64,000 bases of DNA from Xanthoparmelia taractica (lineage: Eukaryota; Ascomycota; Lecanoromycetes; Lecanorales; Parmeliaceae). The notes beneath the pieces were generated by a model that was not told the DNA's origin, did no database searches, and saw only the letters and a program-made list of their open reading frames with translations. The stretch's first letter is position 1. Each line of letters opens with the position of its first letter. Positions 13,731 through 24,817 of this stretch are shown piece by piece. The position numbers and the translations under genes were made by a program. The stretch covers positions 1 to 64,000 of the forward strand of contig MU853193.1 of the NCBI GenBank assembly GCA_033085395.1. Reading direction: 5' to 3'.

Positions 13731-14873
13731 ATGTTCTATTCTATTTAATATTAATAAGCTAGGAGTTACACTTTTAAATTCCCTAAAGATAAAATTGATA
13801 AGCGACTTATTCGCGTCTAACTTCGTAGTATCTCGACTTTATTACTATTATTATTCTAAAGATTATTGAAATAATTAAAATATATCTAAGCACTTACTAA
13901 AGCACTCTATTTAGTAACTCCGCTTTTTCTAAATAGCTTATAACTTCAAGTATCGCTAATGATCGAGAAATAATCAGAAGCTACTTTCGTTATCGAATAA
14001 TTACGCTTTCTCTAAAATCAAGTTAGATATTAAAGTCTATTATACTCGAATTTTATATTATTTTTAATCTAATCGAGTTTAATTATTAAGCGACGAAAGA
14101 GAATAATATCAACTCGCTTTCGTCGAAAGTCTAAACGCGAACCCTAATAATATTAGCTATATAGCACCTAATAATATTAATATTATATATCTAAGATATT
14201 TTTATAATATATTTTCAACTAACTAAACGCTTTAATTAAATAAAATTATAATAGAAAAAAAGATAAAGATAAAAGAGTAAAAGAATAAAATTTACAAAAG
14301 CTATAATCAATCGATATCACGAACGCTTTTATTAGAAAATCCGAGATTAATCGCTAATATTATTAGCGTTTTATTAATATCGATAACGGCGTAGAGACTC
14401 TCGAAATTACCTTAGGAAAATAGAAAATAACGATCGAAAGCAAAATAATAATTTTGCTATAAGAAAAGCAAAATACGAAATATATAATATTCTAGCATAG
14501 ATAAAAAACTTACTTTTCGAAACGTATTCGCATAACTTATATTTATTGTAATCTTAATAAAAGAATCTAGTGCATAATAATAAATAAATATATTAATCTA
14601 CTATCTTCTACTAATAAAGCTACTATTTAAAGTAAGATTATCTAATTTCTAATATCACGACTTATTAAATATTAATATTTATCAAGCTCAAAGACTCGCT
14701 TCTATATTATTTTCCACGTTATCTAATAATACGATATATTACTATTAATCTTCGCTAAACTCTCACGCGTCTTATCTTATATATTAACTTTATTTTAAAT
14801 CTTATCTAAAAGATTATTCTTCGTAAATAAACTTATTTCTTAATTAGCTCTTTCAAATTCTCTAACACTTATT
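13731..14873. other. RIP-degraded DNA, no gene recognised
   Basis: AT-rich degraded sequence ending at the left target duplication of the gag-only LTR element. No family was recognised. Confidence 0.5.
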
Positions 14874-14878
14874 ATAGT
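14874..14878 (+). other. Target-site duplication ATAGT (left)
   Basis: The five bases ATAGT directly precede the 5' LTR and recur directly after the 3' LTR at 16,733-16,737. Five-base duplications are usual for LTR-retrotransposon integrases, so both outer edges of the element are fixed to the base. Confidence 0.85.
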
Positions 14879-15020
14879 TGTCACGGTACACACTAGCATA
14901 ACTGTAGTACGCTTAGTCATAGCTCGTTTGAGGGCTTGGCAACTCATATATCTAGCTACCAACACTCTAGATAGAATAACAATAAAATTATTATTAATAT
15001 ATCTCAGTCTTACTATGACA
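14879..15020 (+). repeat. 5' LTR, 142 bp
   Basis: Starts TGTCACGG and ends CTATGACA. Aligned without gaps to the 3' LTR, I count 14 differences, all C/T or G/A transitions. The 5' copy carries the more mutated state at most, but not all, of these sites. Confidence 0.9.
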
Positions 15021-16590
15021 AATAATAGTAACGTCAAAAGATTCTTCGTTTTAAATATAATGCTATTTAGCTAGCCAGCTAGTCAATTAGCTATTATTAA
15101 AAGAACTCCGCTTTCACATCAAAGTCTCAATCCCAAAGGCCCCTACACACCTCAATATTCAACACGCTCCCACATCAGTACTCAGCAGTCCCATCGAGTT
15201 ACTAGTCGTTAGTCAAATAGCGATTCTTTTACTAAATCGATCGCTATACCTCCTAAAAGAAATACTCGCTAATTTAATATAGAAGATAATTATAAAGAAG
15301 TAAATAAAGAAATAGGCGGAGAAGTTATCACAGTTACATCAGGCGTAGACCCCAATATCTTACTTATTTTCGAATTCTCGAATAAGTAAGTGAATAACTT
15401 AATAACTATAATATTAGTTATAATAAACGCAAAATTAAAAGCCTACTTTAAACGATTTAATCAGGCTCGCCAGTAATTAAATCCGATTTCAGCTATTCAA
15501 TATTTAAGTTAGCAATTCACTTCGCAGTAGTCTTTCAGCTCTCCTTTCGTTTAGCCTATCGTTACTATTACGAAGTCGGAGATACGCGCAGAAGAAGTAA
15601 AATACTTTAATCCAGAGCACCAGCAAGAGTAGGGAAATAATTCGATTATTAATATTAGCAAATACGTGTTTTATTGAGACGTCTATATCTTCGTAGATAG
15701 ACTAAAAGATCTAGTCGCTATACGCTCAAATAATATTAAACGAGTTATTATCGTATACTTTCGTGGCTTAGCATTAATATAATACTTAGCTAAGTTAACT
15801 AAGTTGAAACGAGATCTGCTACGGGATTTAGATCTAGATCGTTAATATATCACGTTAATTAATAGATTTAAGACGAGAATAGTAATAACGCTATCGTAAT
15901 TAATTAGCCAGACGTACTCACTAAGCGACGTTAAGCATATCTCTCCTCGAGCCTTTATTTAATAAATATTATATCTAATTAAGTTAGCTAAGCTAGAATT
16001 AATAGTTTATTAATTCACGCTTATTTGAAATTAACTAGTCGTTAATCTTCGTCGCGATATCCCTAAATCGAGACCTATAATCACGCTAAATTAATTCTTT
16101 AATTAAGTGAACTCGAAAATAGCAATCTAGACGAAGCTTGCTATGCGTCAGCGACTTACTCTTTCTAGTTCTACACCAGATCGCTATACAAATACGTAGA
16201 GAAATTAGCAAGTCAAGCATCGCTATCTCTACTCGCCGCCGTAACGGATTTCAGTTAATAATAAGAAGTTATATACATATCTAATTAATATTGATTCGAA
16301 CGACTATGGGGTCTATAAAGAAGAAGAATTAAGCGATTAAGATTATAGTTTGTTAAGCTAGCTAGATCCGGGCTCAGTAAGAGATTAAACGATAATTATT
16401 TAAACGATTTGAAACTATTCGAAGTCGTGAATCAAGGCCTCAATTATTATAGCAGCTAGTGTAGTTATATTCAATTCTTTCAGTCAATATCTCACGGAGA
16501 GCACCTAAGGTCTACATTAAGCAATGGCCCTGGTTCTTAGGATATCTCAGCCATGAGGACATAACATTTTTATTGTTTTTGTGAACATGT

Positions 16591-16732
16591 TGTCATGGTA
16601 TACACCAGCATGGCTGTGGTACGCTTAGTTATAGCTCGTTTAAGGGCTTGGCAACTCACATATCTAGCTACCAACACTCTAGATAGAATAACAATAAAAT
16701 CATTATCGATATATCCCAGTCTTACTGTGACA
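16591..16732 (+). repeat. 3' LTR, 142 bp
   Basis: Starts TGTCATGG and ends CTGTGACA, followed by the ATAGT duplication. It is the better preserved LTR of the pair. Confidence 0.9.
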
Positions 16733-16737
16733 ATAGT

Positions 16738-17009
16738 ATTCTCGATCAACTTATACTTAACTCTTCGATCTTTAATTCTCTCTTTATCTTTACTTTTTTT
16801 TAAAAATAATTAATCTCTTCACTCTTATTATTATTATTTCTCTTAAGTATTAAATAAATTAGATTATCGATTTATATTACTATTAAGCTTTTAGCGCCAC
16901 TTAATATTATTATAAATTCTTTATCTAATTCTATATTCGCTCTTCGAATCGACGAGAGATATATTCTAAATCTAACTTTAAATAATCTAGATACGTTCGA
17001 CGTTTTTAA
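16738..17009. other. RIP-degraded DNA between LTR element and repeat copy 2
   Basis: AT-rich degraded sequence with no feature recognised. It may be the diverged left part of the neighbouring dispersed repeat. Confidence 0.5.
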
Positions 17010-18610
17010 GTAAAATATATCACGAAATAAAAATTCAAAGCTATTATCTCCCTCGTATCTAATTAATAATATTCTATTCGATCGATATTAAAAGATTACG
17101 ATTATTATATTTATAGTCAAAACATAGAATATCTCTCTATCTTATATACTTATCGAACTCGACGCTATTAAAGCTCTATTCGAAGCTCGATATAACTATA
17201 TTAATATTATAATCGATATAATCAATAAAAATACTACGAAGATTTACGATCGCATATAGAACTCCTTCGCTTCAACTTAACGAGGAAAGAAACAATCTTC
17301 TATAGATTAATAAGTCTATTCTTAATACTATAGAGTATAATCTTCAAGAGAATAATCTAATCGCCTTCTATATAGCGACTATTTAATTTATTAACCGAAC
17401 TATTTTATAAAAAAGAACGAGTTACTTTTCATAATAGCAAATAAGTTATTTTATAGAATCGATAAGATTCTCTATTCTTCCCCCGAAGCTTAAACTCTTA
17501 ACGTATTTATTTACTTCGCTATCTTCGTATCTTAAAAAGTAACTTTACTAATTATTAATTTTTAAATAGAGACTTTTATCGAGTAATATTTTTTATTAAA
17601 AGTTATAAATAGATAATCGATTTTATTAATATTCTTTTTTTAAGATTTTATTAATTAAACTTTATCTTATACGAGAAGTTTAATATTAATAATAGATTTC
17701 GAAGGGCGCGAGAGATCTCGATATTTAAAGCCCGATACGATATAATTAAACGAAGAAGATATAGATAATAACGTTATATTCTTAAGCGCGAATAGAGGAA
17801 TATTTAATATAATATTAATTAGACGTAGAGGGGAGATAAGAACTAAAAGAGAAAATTAAGAGCTTTGTTATAAATTTTAGTCGCTTTAGCGAAAAGTAAT
17901 AAAGATATAATAATAATAGAGTAAGTCGAAAGAAAAAGAAAGGAGTTTAATAGAGGGTGAATTCTATATCTTAGTAAGGAAAACGAGATTAAAGAATAAA
18001 AGTAATTATCTAATTTAAGTTTATTTATATAATATTAAACCTTAAGCTAATCTAATATTATAATAAAGTAAATTTTAATATTAATATAATCTATAACGAG
18101 AAGAATAAGTTTATAATCGAAGTTAATAAAGATACGAATATAAAAGATAAATTAGTTTGAGTACAATTCGACGTAAGAAAGACGATAACTCTAAAGATTA
18201 TATTAAACGATAGAGTATTTTCTATTTAGCTCGAGTACGTAAAGCTAAATAAAAAAATGCTAGAGAATATATTTAAGAATAATCGTATTAAGAAAAACAC
18301 TTCTCTTATAAAAGATTATTATAAATAAGTAATAATTAACACTAAAGAGTCTAAGATAGCTTTATTCTATCGATATAACTTCTCTTTTCGAGATAATCGA
18401 GAATACGTATTAAGAGATATAATCTCTTCTTTATTTTCTTTTCTTCTATAGATATAGAATAGTAGACTTAAGAAAGCATAGATAGCAAATACATTTAATA
18501 AATTATATCTTAATATGAGACTCTTAATCTAGTCTACGTATCGATATAATATATATAGAAGTCTTAACTAAAGTTACTTAGAGATGCATATAATCTTTAA
18601 AAAATAATTC
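17010..18610. repeat. Dispersed 1.6-kb repeat, copy 2
   Basis: Direct repeat of 11,390-13,110, with short deletions relative to it (one falls near 17,900, one near 18,310). Differences are mainly transitions. It carries the same unidentified, formerly coding plus strand. Confidence 0.6.
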
Positions 18611-18899
18611 TATTTTATTTATTAAGAATTTCTAAAATATAGTAAAGCTTAATATTAAAGCTACTTGCAATTAAAAGCTAGACGACTTAATAATATTTAG
18701 ATTATCTTTTATTATTAATAACTTTAGATAGATTTTTTCTTAATCTTAATAATTTAAAATTCGATATTGAAGTAGCTCTTATCAAATTCGTTTTCACTAA
18801 TTTAATCTACATTATCGTTAAACACTTATCTACTCTTTATCACGCGTAAACTTAATTACCATATTTACGTCACTTAAGAAATCTAAAAGTAGTATTCGT

Positions 18900-21800
18900 A
18901 TTACTTTTTTAATTATTCTTCTTCAACAATAATCGAAAGTTTTTAATTTTTTTTAATCTATACTTTTCACCTTTCGTTTATTATCTTTATTAAGCTTATT
19001 TAAGTCGCTATTAATATAATATATATATTATCTTAAAGCCCTCGAATATATTTAAACTCTTAGTTCATAGACCCTCGCTTTTTAGCGAGTTTAAGTTAAT
19101 CTTTTAATCTTTAATCTCTTAAAGACTTCGAGATAAACTTTATACCTTAACGCATTAGCTTATATAATTTAATATATAAAATTATAATATCGCAAATAGC
19201 GGACAATCGAGCAGACGAAGAACTATAATTATCTTATACTCGCTTTTAATTATTATAATAGCATCTCTTAATTCGTTAACTAGTCGCTAAAATCGATTTT
19301 CAATTACTCACGTATCTAAATCGCGACGCAATTGAGTTATTCGATATCTTAAATAACTATAATCTATAAAATATTATAAAGCATTATCGAAATCGTGATA
19401 TAATTTCGTTAATAATTATAGTAATAAATTAGAACTCTTTAGGTGAGCAATATCTCTTTCTTTCTTAAGTAGAACTAATTAGAAATTAAGGAATATTATC
19501 GAATACGAGCATGGCCAGGGCCTATATTCTACAATTATCATTATTACTGGTAATTAGCTTCTTGATATCACTCGTCTTAATATCGTGAGAAACGTAGCTA
19601 CTATATTTTTATCTTAAAAGATCGAGATATCTTAATTAATGTTTAATTCGTATCTATATATCGTAATCTTACAAACTTTACTCGAAATTAATTATTCTAT
19701 TTAGCTAATTTAAAATAGACTCGAAACTTAAGTATAAGTTTTAATTAAAAGAATAGAGAAGACTTAAGACTAGAATTTATAAAGAGAAGAAGAAAAAGTT
19801 ATAATAAAATTAATACGATTAATCTAAAATACGAGGATATCGAGAATAGTACGATTACGCTATTTATTAATGAAATAAAAAATAATCTAGAAGTAATAGA
19901 CGAGACGATATTAATAAATGAAAATAATACTTAATCTAATGAAGTTCAATCGCAGTTAGATATAGATATCGAGTTAATTTATCCTTCCTCTATTAGTTAA
20001 AGACCGTCTAATAAGATCTTTAGAATCGCCGAGGCCATAGATAATTAACTATATAAATATATCTATAACGATAAATATAAAGTAATTACCTTTATTAAAA
20101 TCCAGAATCCTAATTAACGTATATATAAATTAAAGATCTCGATTCCGAGTATAAAAAAGTCGATATATTATTAGCAATAATTATATATATATATTATTAT
20201 TATCTTTAATAGCGAAGTAGATAATAAGCTTAATTATTTAATAAACGACGAAATAGATTTAAGAAAGATAAGACACATTAGTCTAAGAGATAGATTCCTA
20301 AACTTACTTTCTTTATGCCTAGACTTTGAAAGAAATTATTAGTATAATATTTCGTTATTAATTTTAAAGATAACTACGAGCTATTAGAGAGCAATAAAAA
20401 AATAATTTAATTAATAAATAATAATGCTCGTAAGATACGCCTCGTAGTTTTAAGTACCTTAGCTATAACTAATTCTACACTTATTCTTATAAATCGCGTC
20501 CGAACTATTACAAGATAAAAGTCGTTAATAAGTCGATTACTTTCTTCGTCTTTCTTGAAAATATCGTTTTATAGCTCGAAGATCTTAAAAACTTAATTAA
20601 TTTAAAAGCTCTCGAATTATAGCTTCTAATTATTTATAATACGATTATAGATCTCGTTTATAATATAAACGCCGCTAGAGCTAAGTAAATCAAGATCACT
20701 TAGAATATAAATTATAATTCTTCGAAAGGTAAATTTGCCGAAGAATTACTATATTATAACTATTTATTATCTAAAAATACTCGGGTTTAAATATTAACGT
20801 CGTGATAGTTATAAAATAATATTACCGCACTTTAGAAGATACTTAAGTATATAATTATCAAAAATAAACAGAAGTAAGAATATCGTCGAAAAGTCGATCG
20901 ATTTCTCTACGGATTTACTACTATCGACGAAATTTATTTAGTTAAGAGTATTAGTAAAGAGCTTTAGAGCATCGTCGCGAATATTAAGAGAGTTCGATCA
21001 CACTTAAGTTTCTAATTCGTTGCAATGTCTAATATAATAATTAGCACTAAATTAATTAATATCGTCGCGTTAATAAATATAATAAGTAATTCTTCATAAA
21101 ACGAATCGAATTATAGATATTATAGATTCCGTTCGTAGAATACTATAATTATAATAAAATTTATTTAGAAATATAAAGATAATAAATTCGACACTAATCT
21201 TTAAGAGTAAGCTATAAGAATTATTTAAGTATTCGATCGATTACTTTTCAACTTCTTAATTCGTCGATATAATAATAGTCGATAACACGAATAATTACTA
21301 ATGAAATTAAAGGAATTATATCACTATATTTTATATAGCAAATTCCCTACTTTATATTAAGTCGCGTATTTTACTATCGTATAAAATTAATAAAAAACGT
21401 CTCTCGTAGAGCTTAAAGAAAAATAGAATTAATAAGATAGATAAAAACATATACTTAATTATATTAGAGATCACTCTCAACGGCCGACGATATTAAACTT
21501 TAACTCAATATTTAATATCGCACGACTTCTACGTCTCTATAGTAATTTACCACACCTAATTAAAGTATTATATAAATACTCGTATAAATAAACGAATATA
21601 ATAATTAAGTTTATATTTACGAATTCTCGAAATAAATAAATAAAAAAAGGGTGTATTCTAAATATTAAGTATTCTCGTCTTGCAATTACGTTCTCTAAGC
21701 TTAATTTAATAACGAAGCTTCTATAAAAATATATCGACGTTAATATTCTTATTATATCTAGCTTTATCGAAGTAATACTCGTAATTAAACAAATAAATAC

Positions 21801-22330
21801 TTTTAAAGATTAAGTTATTTTAGTCTATATATCTTTTATAAGATTTCTTTCACTCACTCGATAATACGTTTCCTCTTTTAATTATAAAAAGATAACTCTA
21901 ATTTTTATTTTATAGTATATTTAAAAATATTTAACTCTTTAAAGATATTTAAGAATAATATACGATAATTATAAGAAGTGTAAATACGTAATATAGGTCT
22001 TTACGAAGACGATAATTCTTAATACGAGTAGACTACTAATTAAGAATAAATTAGACTATCTAATCAAGACTATTAATATTATAAATATGAATTATAATCT
22101 AATGCGTGTAATCGTCGTAATTCTCTACGAGCTAGTCTATTACTTAAACTAATATAAATAAGCATCGAAAAGAATATATCGGCTCGGGCAGCCGCACGAT
22201 ATTTTCTATTATAGACTATATTCTAATACTTAGATCGTAACTTATATCGACGAGAAGTAATAATTAAAATTAAGTTTTAAGATAAGATATTTCAGATTGC
22301 GAGCAAGATAACAGACGACGCGATATTAAA
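18900..22330 (+). pseudogene. Decayed SNF2-family helicase, copy A
   Basis: Plus-strand relic of a SNF2/Rad5-like ATPase. The clearest trace is at 22,171-22,200, reading RIYRLGQPHD, followed by IFYYRLYSNTQI and YIDEK. This is the family's motif VI region (Q-A-x-x-R-x-x-R-x-G-Q) and the segment after it. Upstream, about 22,110-22,140 gives RVIVVILYEL (motif V region), and around 20,900-20,940 a degraded DE-x-H-like motif II (TIDEIYLVKSI) precedes RSHLSFQF (motif III region). The ATP-binding P-loop is not legible. The whole unit recurs at 29,750-33,090 at an offset near 10.75 kb. Numerous Gln- and Trp-type stops make it non-functional. Whether it was a host gene family or cargo of a transposon cannot be told from here. 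Confidence 0.65.
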
Positions 22331-24273
22331 TAGCGATGCTAAAACGATTCTCGATAAAGAGTATAGAAGTAAATCGCCTAAACGATATATTATCTACGTA
22401 GTTAAATAATAGATTATTAACGATATCGCTAACATATTGAAAATAATTTCCTTTCGCTCCTTAGTTAATATTTAATATAATCTTTATACTATTATTCTTA
22501 GCTTCTATTAAAATCCCGTTTTAGGTTTAAATTATTAGAATCGTAATAAAGCGCTATTAAATTCTAGATAGATACTATAAAAAGTTTAAATCGCTCTTTA
22601 TATTATTATATAAATAATATTATTGCAATATAATTCTAGAGCACCTATATTGCTATTATTTATTAAGAGATATTCGCCAACTAAATCGCACTCTTATACT
22701 TTCGAATTTATAATATATATCTATAATTTTATTTTCACAATAATATATCGAGTATTAATTTAAGTATTTAATTAGTTATAGTTTAATCTTAAATATACTC
22801 TCTTACTATTAATCAAATTAACTAGATTTATATACTTTATTAACGCATATTTCCTATTTCAACAAATTTCTCTATTATTTAATTCGTATATTAATATCTT
22901 TCTATAGTATTATATTAATCGAAGCGCGTAAATCTCGAGAAGAATCTAGATTAGAGCTTATTAGTTATATTAATAAGATTAATTATTAAATTCGAAAGAG
23001 CATTTAAAAAATAGATCAAGAGAGAATTATAGCGTAGCTCGTTTTAAAAACGACGAAAGTAGTTTCAAGTAGAATTTTGAAAGATCTCGAATAACTCTCG
23101 ATCTGCGCTTACTCTATCACAGATCGTAGTATCCTTCGCTTTAAAATATTTTAAGCTAAACGAAATACGTTAAATTATTTTTAACACGAATTCTACTCTT
23201 CTCGATTAAGTAAATATTATAACTTATTAATATATAAAAAATATGTTCGTAGTTAATTGACTAGAAATAACGAACGCCTTTCTAACGAAGATGAAGAATC
23301 TTTATAAAAACACGTTTACTAAAAAAATATAGATTATCTTTAAAGAGTATATAGAAATGCTTCTACTCGATAAACATAAAAGGATTTATAACGAATTTTT
23401 CGAACGTCTAATATCTCGATAGCACGAAATAAGAACGCGACTATTATATTAAAAAACGCGTTAGTTTAAAATTATAAATCAAATAACCGTTAATCGAAGA
23501 ATAGATACTATACTCATCGAAATACGAGCTAATCGTCACGACGCTCGAGTATACATATACGTGAAGCCCGAGAGATTAAAATAAGTTATTATAGTATCGA
23601 TTAAGCACGCAAGAAGAAAATATTAAAGATATCGAATAATAAGCTTAGTCTCAACGAATATTCTCAGGAGTTTTAAGCTCTCAACGTAAATATAACTTTA
23701 GATATATTATCGCTATTAATAACGATATAAAAATACGAAGATAATTATTAATACGTATCTACTCGCTTCGTAAATATCGTTTATATAAGTATTAAATATA
23801 AGATCTTCGAGAACTATTAAATGGAAATCGTAAATAAGTCGAAAAAGACTCTCGATGTTACTAATAATAGAGATAAGTGATTAGTATTATATAACTAAGA
23901 CTTTATTAATACTCTTTAGCACTTTAATAACTTAAAACGCTAACGATTATTAATTCTCTAAAGAAGCGATGTACTTAAATCGAAGCGAAAGAGCATTTTA
24001 GTAATCTTGTCGTAACTTAGTAATATTATTATCGATCTACGTATCGCCTATAGGGCAATATTCGCAACTTGATAGAATAAATACGTTATAATTATTATAA
24101 ATCTTAGAAAGGAGCGGCGTATTAACCTTGGGTTAAACGGTATCTAAGTGTTATTATTCTAATCGAAGAGCTTTAATATTAAGATACGAATTATTAAAAG
24201 CTTATTAGTATTAACTTTCAGACGAGAATAAGTGATATAAATAAATAACGTCACACTACTTTAGTGTTCTCAT
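22331..24273 (+). repeat. Downstream part of the SNF2 repeat unit, copy A
   Basis: About 22,930-24,085 matches 33,940-35,090 in the same orientation (for example TTCGAAAGAG at 22,991 and about 33,989). The shifted offset implies an indel of about 250 bp after the helicase. It reads like a second decayed protein of unknown type. The match stops near 24,085, shortly before the Ngaro-like element. Confidence 0.5.
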
Positions 24274-24420
24274 TCATAAAGGCATATATATCGGGACTAA
24301 GTAGTACTGTAGATAGTTGATTGAATCGTCCCAACGCTAAGGTCAGTAATTAGTAGATTTAGCTAGGTCGTTAGTAGACCTAGATGGATCCCTGAACGTG
24401 TCTCAGCGCTAGAAAACTCC
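24274..24420 (-). repeat. B2 split direct repeat
   Basis: 147 bp matching B1 at an offset of 397. It keeps many more G and C bases than B1, and all differences I compared are transitions. Inferred outer 3' end of the Ngaro-like element. Confidence 0.85.
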
Positions 24421-24487
24421 CTATACCTATGCGATATAGATCTAAAGTGTCTAATTAGATAGCTATATATAGGCGTAAGTAAGTGAA

Positions 24488-24657
24488 ATAAAAGAATACA
24501 ATTGCTCTAAGTGAGAAGAATTCGAATAAAGAGTTAACTAATAATGTGAGACTTATATATATAGTGCTCTCGAAGACACGTGTTTCTCATATATGCGTAT
24601 ATATCTAAAATAAAGACTAAATTATAAGATACACTAACTTATAGTCTTACTATTCGA
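24488..24657 (-). repeat. A2 split direct repeat
   Basis: About 170 bp matching A1 at an offset of 4,206. The shared middle block includes GTGCTCTCGAAGACACGTGT. The 67 bp between B2 and A2 match nothing else I saw. Confidence 0.85.
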
Positions 24658-24670
24658 TTAATATTTTTAT

Positions 24671-24817
24671 TTATAAAGATATATATATTAAGATTAAGTA
24701 GTATTATAGATAATTAATTAAGTCGTTCTAACGCTAAGATTAGTAGTTAATAAACTTAGCTAGATTATTAGCAGGTCTAGATAAGTTTCTAAATATATCT
24801 TAGCGCTAGAAAACTTC
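24671..24817 (-). repeat. B1 split direct repeat
   Basis: 147 bp directly downstream of the recombinase reading region on the minus strand. It is the strongly mutated counterpart of B2 and also matches 461-606 in inverted orientation. Confidence 0.85.

Larger units (their letters stand above)
14879..16732 (+). mobile_element. Gag-only non-autonomous LTR retrotransposon (TR-GAG-like)
   Basis: A 1,854-bp element with 142-bp LTRs at 14,879-15,020 and 16,591-16,732, flanked by ATAGT duplications. LTRs begin TGTCA and end TGACA. The inner 1.57 kb reads on the plus strand as a gag-like protein: about 15,690-15,840 shows DVYIFVDRLKDLVAIRSNN and then VYFRGLALI-YLAKLTKLKRDLL, which fits the fungal retrotransposon gag domain (the YLRG...W-Y pattern, Trp lost). 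No protease, reverse transcriptase or integrase fits in the space, so it must have relied on a partner element. Stops interrupt the gag frame. The bases before its 3' LTR (TTTTTATTG...GTGA) resemble those before the 3' LTR at 46,806, which suggests a related family. Confidence 0.8.

Noticed and set aside
14840..15037. Short protein frame over the 5' LTR, and its plus-strand counterpart at 16,595-16,813
   Set aside because: They lie across LTR sequence and are not conserved as proteins between the two LTR copies.
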